NCBI RefSeq assembly: GCF_000819805.1
Contig: NZ_CDCE01000020.1
Coordinates: 1 to 64,000 of the forward strand
Source: Aeromonas diversa CDC 2478-85
Lineage (GTDB): Bacteria > Pseudomonadota > Gammaproteobacteria > Enterobacterales > Aeromonadaceae
Length of the DNA stretch: 64,000 nucleotides
Direction of reading: 5' to 3'
Below are positions 56,174 to 64,000 of this stretch, in pieces. Below the pieces are notes generated by a model. That model was not told the DNA's origin, did no database searches, and saw nothing but the letters and a program-made list of their open reading frames with translations. How positions within the stretch are numbered: position 1 is the stretch's first letter; each line of letters opens with the position of its first letter. The position numbers and the translations under genes are program-made.

Positions 56174-56346
56174 AGGGGGAGCCAATATCGTGCCCGTCTG
56201 CGCCTGAGGGGGGAGTCGCTTGCTCTTCAGGTCGCGGCGCGGCGCTCAGAATGATCGGTGTCCCAATGTTGTGTCCTAAAAGTAGATTGTTGATTTATAT
56301 GTGAATACCATATTCGAGTCATGCTTCGAGGACATCAGAGGGCACT

Positions 56347-59300
56347 GTGGCCATTTTTGATATTGAAAAAGACGAATTACTCCGGCTCTCTGATACCCAA
56401 CTTGAAGAGTTAATAGCGCGTCTTGCCGAAGCGGAAATTGCAGCCCATGGTCATAGCCCTGCTTATGTACACTGGTCAGGCTCTATAAATGCTCCCGATG
56501 GCGGTATCGATGTGCATGTTAAAGTACCGGTCGAGCAAATGAGCACTGGCTTTATTGAGAGACCTGATACGATTTTTCAAGCCAAAAAGCATCCAATGCC
56601 GAGGGCTGCGATAACCTCAGAAATGACTACTGATGGGGCATTATCACCGACGATCTCTGAGCAAGTGGCAAAGGGAGGGAGCTATATCATCGTCAGCTTG
56701 GGTGATGATTGTTCTCCTCTTATGAAAGTGGATCGCCTACAAGCAATGCAGTATGCGGTAGCGGATGAACTTAACCGCTCCAATATTCACTTGGATTTTT
56801 ACGACTGCTCGAAACTGGCGCAATGGTTGCGGCAGCACCCGTCAGTCATGCTCTGGGCCCAAAAAATACTCGGTCAGGGATATTCTGGGTGGCAGCCATA
56901 TGGGGCTTGGAGCAATCCGCCTCAGGGGTCAGAAGATACCTTGATTTCAGCACCAGGGGTGATAATTACTCTGCCATCAGGAAAAGGGCAACAGCTAGCC
57001 ATTCAGGACGCTATCGGGCCAATGCGTGAGCTGGTTCGTTCAACCAATAAAGCCGTCCGTATTACGGGATTATCCGGTGTTGGAAAGACCCGAATTGTAC
57101 AGGCTCTTTTCGATGAAACGGTCGGAGCAGATGCGCTCGATCGGACTATCGCAGTTTATGTTGATACCGGTGAAAACCCAGAGCCCTCTGCAACAGCAAT
57201 GCTGGATCGACTGATTGCTGAGGGGCGACGGGCCATTATGATCCTTGATAATTGCCCTTCTGAATTGCACACACTTCTAGCCAGTAAAGTAGCGGCCAAT
57301 AGTACGATCAGCCTTATTACTGTTGAGTATGACATTAAAGATGACAAGCCTCAGACCACAGAGGTCATCCAGATTGAAGCGGTGGGGCCTGAGGTTGCCG
57401 AACAGCTTCTTCTCTGTCGTTTTCCCAATATCGGTCGGAACAACGCCCGCCGAATAGCAGAGTTTTCTGATGGTAATGCACGCGTTTCCTTGGCTATTGC
57501 CGAGAGAGTGGAGGAAGGTGAAAGTCTGGCCCAGCTTTCAGATGCACAGTTATTTAACCGTTTGTTCGAACAGCGAAACAATCCGGATGATGGTCTACGG
57601 GAGCAAGCTGAAATATTGTCTCTGGTCTATTCATTTTCAGTTTCCTCGGTTGAGGAAGGGCAAAACGAACTGGAGGTATTGGGATCTATCTCGGGGCATT
57701 CCGTAAGCCAGTTGTTCCGAGCAACAAGCAGGTTGTCAGAACGCCATATCGTACAGAAGAGGGCTCATTGGCGGGCTATTTTGCCTCATGCAATTGCCAA
57801 CAGGCTGGCGTCATCGGCACTGAATTGTATTCCGGTTAATCTACTAAGAGCGATTTTTGAAATTCATGGCAACCAACGCTTACTCATGTCATTCGCGCAC
57901 AGGTTAGGGCTGTTGCACGATCATCCTGTGGCGAAAGAGATTGTGGAGAATTGGCTTGAGCCTGATGGATTATTAGGGCGAATAACTACATTGGACGATA
58001 TATCGGCACGAATGCTGGATTATATCGCACCAGTTGCACCTGAATATTTGCTCGACAGGATTGAGACTGTACTTGTTTCCTCTGGTTTTATGGGTATGAA
58101 GCCGGGTTATAATTTACGGCGAACATCAATCATTAATCTGTTATGTGTATTGGCTTATGAGTCAAAAGCCTTCGAACGGTGTGTCAGACTTCTTATTCAT
58201 CTAGCTGATTATGAGAAGGAAAACGATGGCAATAACTCGCTGATAACGAAGATAACGAATTTCTTCCAAGCATATCTATCCGGAACACATGCTACTTTAG
58301 AACAACGCATTTCCATTATGAATGAATGTTTTTCATCTGATGTTCCTAGACGTAAATCATTGGGTTTCAAAATGCTTTCGACAGCCCTCGAGGATCGCTG
58401 GACTGGCTTTGGAAGTAATGCGTTTGGTGCTCGACCGAGAGACTATGGACTTCACCCTAGTCATGATGAACTTGTAGAATGGCGCACTACTTTTATCGAT
58501 GTAACCGTACAGTTTGGCACTTCTGGCGATCCTGCTCTTGAAGTCCCCGCACGACAGATCATGGCTGATGCATTTCGAGGGATGTGGAACCAGCAAGCGA
58601 TGAGGGAAATACTGATTGATGCTGCTCGAAAATTAAATAAACATCATCCATGGGGAGAAGGTTGGAAAGCCGTCCGTACGATGTTATATTTTCATCATCA
58701 TGCCAAGCGAAAAAAATCGAATAATGTTGAGCCCATATCAGATGCCCTTATTGCACTGGAGAAAGATCTGGAGCCCCATGATTTGCTTCCGACAATCATG
58801 ATGTATGTGCTCAGCAGAGCACATGGCCTGTGGACGCTGGATACCGATTTTGATCACAACGATCATAACAAGTGTCAGGAAGCCGAAAGGCGACTTAAAA
58901 CCAAGGCATTCCAATTGGGTGAGGAGTTTGCGGTATCAAGCCATAAATTCGATGAGCTGGGGCCTAATCTATTTTCTAATGACTACATGCCTTACCGTGC
59001 AGCATTCGGGGGAGGTTTGGCCAAGGGGGAGGAGGATTTATATTTCGCTTGGCTAAAACTTGTTGAGTATCTTGATCTACAGCCTGCAGGACATAAAAAT
59101 TTGTCAGTGTTTGAGGGCTTTATTGAAGAGACTGACCGTATTGAGCCAGCTCTTGCAAAGGCATTACTTGATCAGTGTGCACAACATCCTCAACTTCGAC
59201 ACGGTTTGGTCGATCTTCACCCTCGAAGGAGCTTCACTGAAACTGATCTGGATCGTTGTATGAATATTATGGATGACTCTGATATTCACCCGAGTATGTA

Positions 59301-60195
59301 TGAATCAATCCTATGGCGGGATGAATATGGGGATTTATCCAGAGGCCGAGTACTCGATCTTGCGATGCGGCTCCTGAGTAAACCGGGAGGTAGTGATGTG
59401 GTGCTGCGTGCGCTAAGTATGCGGTTACACGGTGAAGAAGGGACCGCGGACAAGCTTGGCCCTGATTTTCGACAAATAGGTCTTAAAGCTGCGAGGCTGA
59501 GTCTGCCAAAGGATCATTGTGATTCCTATGGGGGGGATGGTTACAACATGGAGTGCGTCATCAATGCTGCATTACGTTTCGATGGTAATGAGCCAGAAAA
59601 ACAGGAGTGGTTGGACGCGATTTTTGCTGTTGTTGATCTGCACTATGGTTACGTTCATTCATATGAAAGCGCCATTGAGACAACAGCTGCGCTGATGCCA
59701 GAAGCATTTTTAAATCGAGTCTTTGAAGGCACTGAAGAGCAACAAGAACGACGGCAGTTTTTTATTTGTAATAGAGACTTACGATTCTCACCTCTTGCCC
59801 ATATTAATATGGATTTTCTGATTTCGTGGTGTTGTGCCAGAAATGAGCCCCGCGTATGGGTAGCTATTGCAGCAAGCATTAACCTGTGGGAAAAGGATGA
59901 CGATATTGAAGGACTCAGGATGTCAGAGTTATCTCTCAGGCTGCTTGAGTCATCTCCTGACCCTGCTATTGTTCTGGAAATATTCGCCGAGCGTGTCACT
60001 CCTTCATCTTGGTCTGGTAGCCAAGCCAAAGTAATGCAGTCCAGAGCGGAGGCAATTCATAAGTTGGTTGAACATGAAAGAGCAGATATTTCGACTGCGG
60101 CTCAAACAGTCTCTGCAAACTTGGTTCAGCTAATCGAGCGCCAGAAAGAACGAGAGCAGCGGGAGGATATGGAGCAAGAACAGCGATTTGAATAA
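56347..60195 (+). CDS. Mrr-like nuclease + STAND NTPase, putative antiphage sensor
   Basis: 1282 residues, GTG start with AGAGG upstream. N-terminus (about 15-110): PD-(D/E)XK motif of Mrr type, DGGIDVHV (Asp55) then IFQAKK (Gln78, Lys80), with Glu20 as a possible first acid. Middle (about 215-400): P-loop GLSGVGKT (241-248), Walker B-like AIMILDNC (Asp301), a sensor strand ISLITVEYD, then VGPEVAEQLL and DGNARVSLAIA, resembling the GxP and GLPL regions of NB-ARC/STAND ATPases. From about 410 to the end it is long, helical and without recognised motif, as in ligand-sensing repeat domains. This is the layout of Avs-type antiviral STAND proteins, in which binding a phage protein triggers oligomerisation and nuclease activity. 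Codon use is visibly AT-richer than in the neighbours, pointing to transfer. Function is inferred only. No partner gene is visible. Confidence 0.75.
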   Translation: MAIFDIEKDELLRLSDTQLEELIARLAEAEIAAHGHSPAYVHWSGSINAPDGGIDVHVKVPVEQMSTGFIERPDTIFQAKKHPMPRAAITSEMTTDGALSPTISEQVAKGGSYIIVSLGDDCSPLMKVDRLQAMQYAVADELNRSNIHLDFYDCSKLAQWLRQHPSVMLWAQKILGQGYSGWQPYGAWSNPPQGSEDTLISAPGVIITLPSGKGQQLAIQDAIGPMRELVRSTNKAVRITGLSGVGKTRIVQALFDETVGADALDRTIAVYVDTGENPEPSATAMLDRLIAEGRRAIMILDNCPSELHTLLASKVAANSTISLITVEYDIKDDKPQTTEVIQIEAVGPEVAEQLLLCRFPNIGRNNARRIAEFSDGNARVSLAIAERVEEGESLAQLSDAQLFNRLFEQRNNPDDGLREQAEILSLVYSFSVSSVEEGQNELEVLGSISGHSVSQLFRATSRLSERHIVQKRAHWRAILPHAIANRLASSALNCIPVNLLRAIFEIHGNQRLLMSFAHRLGLLHDHPVAKEIVENWLEPDGLLGRITTLDDISARMLDYIAPVAPEYLLDRIETVLVSSGFMGMKPGYNLRRTSIINLLCVLAYESKAFERCVRLLIHLADYEKENDGNNSLITKITNFFQAYLSGTHATLEQRISIMNECFSSDVPRRKSLGFKMLSTALEDRWTGFGSNAFGARPRDYGLHPSHDELVEWRTTFIDVTVQFGTSGDPALEVPARQIMADAFRGMWNQQAMREILIDAARKLNKHHPWGEGWKAVRTMLYFHHHAKRKKSNNVEPISDALIALEKDLEPHDLLPTIMMYVLSRAHGLWTLDTDFDHNDHNKCQEAERRLKTKAFQLGEEFAVSSHKFDELGPNLFSNDYMPYRAAFGGGLAKGEEDLYFAWLKLVEYLDLQPAGHKNLSVFEGFIEETDRIEPALAKALLDQCAQHPQLRHGLVDLHPRRSFTETDLDRCMNIMDDSDIHPSMYESILWRDEYGDLSRGRVLDLAMRLLSKPGGSDVVLRALSMRLHGEEGTADKLGPDFRQIGLKAARLSLPKDHCDSYGGDGYNMECVINAALRFDGNEPEKQEWLDAIFAVVDLHYGYVHSYESAIETTAALMPEAFLNRVFEGTEEQQERRQFFICNRDLRFSPLAHINMDFLISWCCARNEPRVWVAIAASINLWEKDDDIEGLRMSELSLRLLESSPDPAIVLEIFAERVTPSSWSGSQAKVMQSRAEAIHKLVEHERADISTAAQTVSANLVQLIERQKEREQREDMEQEQRFE

Positions 60196-60409
60196 AAATC
60201 ACGATAGCTATTCTGAGACCAACATGGTTATCAAGGCCACATGTACAGGATCTTTAGCGGTAACCAATCGGAGAATTAGGACACCTACCTTTGTGGGCAA
60301 CTGTCAGGTGAATACCATCTCCATACGCAATAGATAAGAACTCTTTCCCCTTGCGACCGGCGTGTCGTGGGCACTGTAAAGGGGGCTGGCCCCCCAGCGG
60401 ACGCCTCAG

Positions 60410-60431
60410 CGTTAACGTACTAACGTTAACG
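60410..60431. repeat. inverted repeat between accessory genes
   Basis: CGTTAACGT and ACGTTAACG with a 4-nt spacer (ACTA). A second small dyad, GCTGG/CCAGC (around 60385-60398), lies just upstream. It sits in the 60196-60457 gap, near the point where composition shifts back, 27 bp before the next gene. It could be an operator for that gene or a recombination scar; neither is shown. Confidence 0.5.
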
Positions 60432-60457
60432 GGAACCACCCCACGATGAGGTGCATC

Positions 60458-61210
60458 ATGTTCAATGTCGTACGCATGCTATCCGCAATCCTGCTACTGG
60501 CCTCGTTCACTAGCCCTGCACAGGAAGTGAAGATCGCCAATGGAGAATGGGCTCCGTATATGTCCGAGAGCCTGAGGAGTGGTGGTTTGGTCTCAGACAT
60601 AGTGAGCCAAGCCTTTGCCCGTGAAGGGCAGACGGTGAAATACAGCTATCTGCCTTGGAAACGCGGGTTCGAAGATGCCAAAGTCGGCAAGCTGGATGCT
60701 TCAATCATCTGGAGCAAAACTGCCGAACGAGAGGCCGATTTTCTCTACAGTGACCCTGTGCTCGATCTGCAAGTCGTGTTCTTCTACAACACCAGCAAAG
60801 GCTTCGACTGGAGTGACACCAACAGCCTGAAGGGCAAGAAGCTCGGAGGTGTCACCGGCTACAGTTATGGCCTGGAGGCAGAGGAGGCAGAGGAGGCAAA
60901 TGGTACCGTCGCGATCGAACGTATCTCAAGCGCAGAATCCAATTACACCAAGTTGGTCGATGGCCGTCTCGATGCGGTGCTTGAGGACCTCGACGTGGGC
61001 TTGGAAACCGTGCAGAAAATGGGTCTCAGTGACAAGATCAAGTATCACGACAAGCTGCTGGTCAAGCGTCCGCAGTATCTGATCGTGTCTAAGAAAATCC
61101 CTAACGGACAAGTACTTATCGACAGCTTCAATAAGGGATTGCAAGCTCTCAGAGATGACGGGACTTTTGACAAGCTCCTCGAGGACTCACGAGCCGGTAA
61201 GTACCGCTAG
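60458..61210 (+). CDS. orphan periplasmic amino-acid-type binding protein
   Basis: 250 residues from ATG 60458 (GAGG upstream); an in-frame ATG at 60446 is less well placed. The signal peptide ends near FTSPA. The mature protein has the SBP_bac_3 fold: IANGEWAPYMSE, a GxxxDIVxxAF-like segment and YLPWKRGFEDAKVGKLDASI. No permease or ATPase gene is adjacent. A nearly perfect 9-bp tandem repeat (GAGGCAGAG, 60875-60899) encodes EAEEAEEA within it. GC content is intermediate between the island gene and the core. The 61211-61374 gap after it shows no feature. Confidence 0.85.
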   Translation: MFNVVRMLSAILLLASFTSPAQEVKIANGEWAPYMSESLRSGGLVSDIVSQAFAREGQTVKYSYLPWKRGFEDAKVGKLDASIIWSKTAEREADFLYSDPVLDLQVVFFYNTSKGFDWSDTNSLKGKKLGGVTGYSYGLEAEEAEEANGTVAIERISSAESNYTKLVDGRLDAVLEDLDVGLETVQKMGLSDKIKYHDKLLVKRPQYLIVSKKIPNGQVLIDSFNKGLQALRDDGTFDKLLEDSRAGKYR

Positions 61211-61374
61211 ACTGGGTTGTCCACCTGCCCCCTCAGTGACAATGGCTGAAAACTGGCTGGATACGATGGCAGCGTGTCCCGCCGGTTCCCATCCTTCGTT
61301 GCGCCCCTTTGCAAGTCGCTCTCGTCATATCTCATACGGCTGGTGTGCAATCGGCCTCTTTCCGTCTGGATAGA

Positions 61375-62613
61375 CTAGGAGGCTTTCACCGGGGTGGGGC
61401 ACCAGAGCTCTTTGCCCTGACGGATCCGCTCAAGGATTTTAAGCATCTCCTTTTCACTTAAGCGGGGATCGAGAAAGAAGCGGTGCAGCTCGCTGAGCAG
61501 GGCATTGCGGATCACCGGGCAAGTGGCCATGGAGTCGGAAAAGCTGGGGACGGCGCTGCCGTGCTCGAGGGCGGCGATAAAGTCGATGCGTGCCTGTCTG
61601 GAGCAGGGATTAAAGCCGGGCAACGCTATATCGGTCTGGACCGGGATAGCGCCTTTCTTGCGGTTGAAGCGTTGCAGGAAGGCGGGATCCGAGAGCAGTT
61701 CGGTCAACCGTTCGGTCGAGGCGGGGGCGTGTTGGGCCCCGCGCATCATGACCAGACTGTCGATGTTGAAGATAAACCCCGGTTGCCGCGCCGGTGTCGG
61801 CAGGCAGAGGAGATCCGGTGGCAGTCGCCCCGCATCGTCCAGCCATTCACCCAGCACCCAGTCGCCGGTGATCTGCATGGCGAAGCGCCCCTCTTTCAGA
61901 CCGAGTGCCGCCTGATCCCAGGTCAGCGCCTCCACGGGGGCCACGGTGCGGGCGATACGACGGAAATAGGAGAGCGCCTCGCGCGTGGCCGGAGCGCGCA
62001 GGGCCGAGGGCTCGAGAGTCACAAACAGCCGATGGTAGAGGTCGGGCCCACCGAGACCAAACAGCAGGTTTTCAAAGAGTTGGGCGATCTGCCAGGGGTC
62101 ATTGCCGATGGCGAGCCCGGGGCGGCCGGCTTGCCGGAGTCGCTCCAGCGTCACGACCAGCATCTCCCAGTCGGTCGGGGGGGCTAGCCTGTTTCGGTCG
62201 AGCTCGCGCCGGTTGAGCCAGAGCCAGTTCAGGCGATGCAGGGCGATGGGGAGGGCCACCATCTCGTCATTGACCCTGTGGATCTTCTCGACCAAGGGGG
62301 GAAGAGGGTGAGAGAGCGGCAGGGGATGCAGCAGGCCAAGGGCCGCCCATGAAGAGATAGTCGGTCCCTGCAGCAGCGCCAGATGGGGAGGGCTACCGGA
62401 GAGGGTGCGGGCCTGCAGTATGGTTCTGGCGTTGTCGCCTCCCCCTCCCGGGACGGGCACCTCACGCAGTGGCAGGCCGTTTTGCTTGAGGGTCTCGGCC
62501 AGTTCGGCGACCGCCCGCCGCTCACCGCGGGAGGTCCACCAGTGCATAAACTCCAGCTCCGCGGCCTGGCCTATCTGTACCATCAGCAGCGCAGCAAGCA
62601 GCAGGCGTTTCAT
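61375..62613 (-). CDS. periplasmic solute-binding protein coupled to a histidine kinase
   Basis: 412 residues. Signal peptide MKRLLLAALLMVQIGQA, then a family 1 extracellular solute-binding protein (ELEFMHWWTSRGERRAVAEL; ALTWDQAALGLKEGRFAMQI; PGFIFNIDSLVMMRGAQ). No transporter is next to it; instead its ATG overlaps the stop of the histidine kinase gene (ATGA). It therefore probably presents a ligand to the kinase, in the manner proposed for PgtC with PgtB in Salmonella. The ligand may be a sugar or phosphorylated compound, but this is not readable. Confidence 0.85.
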   Translation of the reverse strand: MKRLLLAALLMVQIGQAAELEFMHWWTSRGERRAVAELAETLKQNGLPLREVPVPGGGGDNARTILQARTLSGSPPHLALLQGPTISSWAALGLLHPLPLSHPLPPLVEKIHRVNDEMVALPIALHRLNWLWLNRRELDRNRLAPPTDWEMLVVTLERLRQAGRPGLAIGNDPWQIAQLFENLLFGLGGPDLYHRLFVTLEPSALRAPATREALSYFRRIARTVAPVEALTWDQAALGLKEGRFAMQITGDWVLGEWLDDAGRLPPDLLCLPTPARQPGFIFNIDSLVMMRGAQHAPASTERLTELLSDPAFLQRFNRKKGAIPVQTDIALPGFNPCSRQARIDFIAALEHGSAVPSFSDSMATCPVIRNALLSELHRFFLDPRLSEKEMLKILERIRQGKELWCPTPVKAS

Positions 62614-64000
62614 GATGATTTTGCCAGGGTGAGGCAGGCCACCAGCCCCCCCTCGTCGTGGTTGTGCAGCGTCAGATCTCCCCCGTGGGCCCGGGCAATG
62701 CTGCGCGCTATGGTCAGCCCCAATCCGGAGCCGCTGCCCTGCTCCGGGCTGATGCGGGTATAGGGCTCGAAGACTCGCTCCAGCCACTCGTCATGGATCC
62801 CGGAGCCCGCGTCGTGGATCTCGATACGGTAGTGTGTCGCCGTGCTCTGCACCGCGATGGCCAGACGATCTCCGTATTTGATGCCATTGTCGATGAGGTT
62901 CATCAGGCAGCGACGCAGGGCCAGCGGCTTGGCCATACAGGGCAGTGCCGTGGCCATCTGCAGCCGGACCCGCGCTTGCTCCTGATTGTACTCATGGGCG
63001 CAGTGTCGCAGCTCGGCCGCCAGATCCACCGGCTCCGTCTCTTCGTGCAGATCGGTATCACGAATACACTGCAAGGCGTTCTTGAGCATGAAGTCTATGT
63101 CCCCCAGCAGCTTCTCGAAGCGTGCCCGGGTGGGCTCGTCGTCGAGCATGTCGGCGCGCAGCCTCAGGCAGGCGAGGGGGGTTCGCAGATCGTGAGAGAG
63201 GGTGGAGAAGAGCTGCTCCCGATCGCGCAGATAGCTGCCTATCCTGCGGTTCATCTTGTTGAAGGCGGCGACGGCGGTGCGCAGCTCTCCTGCGCCCCGC
63301 TCAGGCACTTCGGTGACGCTGAGGCGGGTGCTCATCAGGGTGGAGGCATGCACCAGCGCACGCAGGGGTTGCAGCTCGTGGCGGATCACCCGGGTGATGA
63401 TGAGCAGTAGCAGCACAGAGGCGATGATGAGGAAGAGAACTTGTCTCGGCTCGAGCACGCTGGTGGCAAAATAGGTGTAGGGGAGGGGCAGGGTCGTGGC
63501 CAGGTAGAGCCACTCACTCTGGCTAAGCGCGAGCTGGATCACGATGACCGGCAGATCGAAGTCCCCCAGTACCATGCTGTACTGCGTCCACAGCGAGGGA
63601 ACCTCATCGAGGGGTATGCCGGCGTTGAACACCCGGACATCGTCCCTGTGAGTGATGGTGACGATGGCCTTGAGCGTGCCCAGCCGCTGTTGCAGTTGCA
63701 TCAGGGCGTGCCGCGCCGCCCGTTCGCTGTTCTCGTGGGTATAGCTGCTCTGGTTCTCCACATGGTGGTTGTTGAGGGAGATGAAGAAGCGCGATCCGCC
63801 GGTTTCGAGCAGCTGGCTCAGGACCAGGTGGCGGTAGTTGTCGGGCAGAGAGCGAAAGTAGGTAACCGTCTTCACCGCCGCCTGAGTCACCTCTGTGATG
63901 ACCTTGTCGATCTCCTGATTGCGGCTGGCCTGGATGGACCTTAGCCAGATGGCGCCGGCGATGAGTTCGGCCAGCACGATCAATCCAATGATCCAGGCGC
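62610..64000 (-). CDS. sensor histidine kinase (5' end outside window)
   Basis: At least 463 codons are visible; the frame stays open to the window edge with a membrane helix in progress (AWIIGLIVLAELIAGAIWL), so the true start lies beyond 64000. After the first helix comes a periplasmic domain (about 150 residues), a second helix (LFLIIASVLLLLIITRV), a HAMP linker, the HisKA box TLSHDLRTPLACL and a HATPase domain with LIDNGIKYG, IHDAGSGI and GSGLGLTIARS. It autophosphorylates on the His of the HisKA box. Its response regulator is expected upstream, off the window. Confidence 0.92.
   Translation of the reverse strand, partial: AWIIGLIVLAELIAGAIWLRSIQASRNQEIDKVITEVTQAAVKTVTYFRSLPDNYRHLVLSQLLETGGSRFFISLNNHHVENQSSYTHENSERAARHALMQLQQRLGTLKAIVTITHRDDVRVFNAGIPLDEVPSLWTQYSMVLGDFDLPVIVIQLALSQSEWLYLATTLPLPYTYFATSVLEPRQVLFLIIASVLLLLIITRVIRHELQPLRALVHASTLMSTRLSVTEVPERGAGELRTAVAAFNKMNRRIGSYLRDREQLFSTLSHDLRTPLACLRLRADMLDDEPTRARFEKLLGDIDFMLKNALQCIRDTDLHEETEPVDLAAELRHCAHEYNQEQARVRLQMATALPCMAKPLALRRCLMNLIDNGIKYGDRLAIAVQSTATHYRIEIHDAGSGIHDEWLERVFEPYTRISPEQGSGSGLGLTIARSIARAHGGDLTLHNHDEGGLVACLTLAKSS

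Noticed and set aside
55906-56254. Overlapping short ORFs in the repeat element
   Set aside because: They lie in the inverted-repeat DNA, have no ribosome site, and look like the spurious proteins often called from this kind of dispersed repeat.
60401-60440. Integron attC site at the GTTAAC repeats
   Set aside because: The dyad lacks the paired R and L boxes and the length of an attC site, and no cassette structure or integrase is seen.
60196-61374. attR-like second copy of the tRNA-Leu 3' end
   Set aside because: I scanned for the T-arm and CCCGGGCACCA end and saw no copy, so classic integrase-mediated insertion cannot be claimed from this window.

Overview
The window looks like chromosomal DNA of a GC-rich gammaproteobacterium, most likely Aeromonas or a close relative. 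Three blocks keep the gene order known from Escherichia coli: glyVXY-queG/nnr-tsaE-amiB-mutL-miaA-hfq-hflXKC; lptD-surA-pdxA-rsmA-apaGH with folA and djlA; and pepA-holC-valS facing lptFG. Protein sequences are close to E. coli, Vibrio and Pseudomonas homologues. No 16S rRNA is present, so the genus is an inference.

Layout. 1-13.3 kb: three identical tRNA-Gly(GCC) genes, a small unknown gene, a ROK-type polyphosphate glucokinase, then the queG/nnr divergent pair and the long tsaE...hflC run (tRNA modification, wall hydrolysis, mismatch repair, RNA chaperone, membrane protease control). 13.3-16.5 kb: ispB facing rplU-rpmA-obgE. 16.6-18.4 kb: a two-part YjjP/YjjB exporter and folA. 18.4-25.2 kb: the lptD-surA-pdxA-rsmA-apaG-apaH operon on the minus strand. 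25.3-27.8 kb: amgK-murU (wall-sugar recycling) and djlA. 27.9-30.5 kb: a 2-hydroxyacid dehydrogenase whose start site is buried in a perfect hairpin, a DUF3530 protein and a GIN-domain lipoprotein. 30.6-32.3 kb: earP-efp; EF-P carries Arg32 and its rhamnosyltransferase lies next to it. 32.4-40.3 kb: guaC, cheV, tmcA, a HlyU-family protein, bfd-bfr and a DUF885 lipoprotein. 40.4-47.6 kb: a LysR regulator, a small unknown gene with a HAD phosphatase, a Cys/Met PLP enzyme behind a striking palindrome, envelope proteins, pbpG, a DedA protein and a CNNM/CBS protein. 47.7-55.6 kb: valS, holC, pepA, lptFG and an RDD membrane protein.

Accessory region. After a tRNA-Leu(CAA) gene at 55.7 kb the character changes. 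There is a CCCGTTT tandem repeat, a GC-rich hairpin-forming repeat element, then one visibly AT-richer 1282-codon gene (56.3-60.2 kb). Its product combines an Mrr-like PD-(D/E)XK nuclease motif, a STAND/NB-ARC-like NTPase core and a long helical C-terminus. This is the architecture of single-protein antiphage sensors (Avs-like), and it is the best candidate here for a poorly described system. An orphan periplasmic binding protein follows. Core-like composition returns with a solute-binding protein/histidine kinase pair; the kinase runs off the right edge.

Most core genes act in translation and RNA modification (tRNAs, queG, tsaE, miaA, tmcA, rsmA, efp/earP, valS, L21/L27, obgE) or in envelope building (amiB, ispB, surA, lptD, lptF, lptG, amgK, murU, pbpG). 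Strand switches are usually marked by strong intrinsic terminators, many of them bidirectional.
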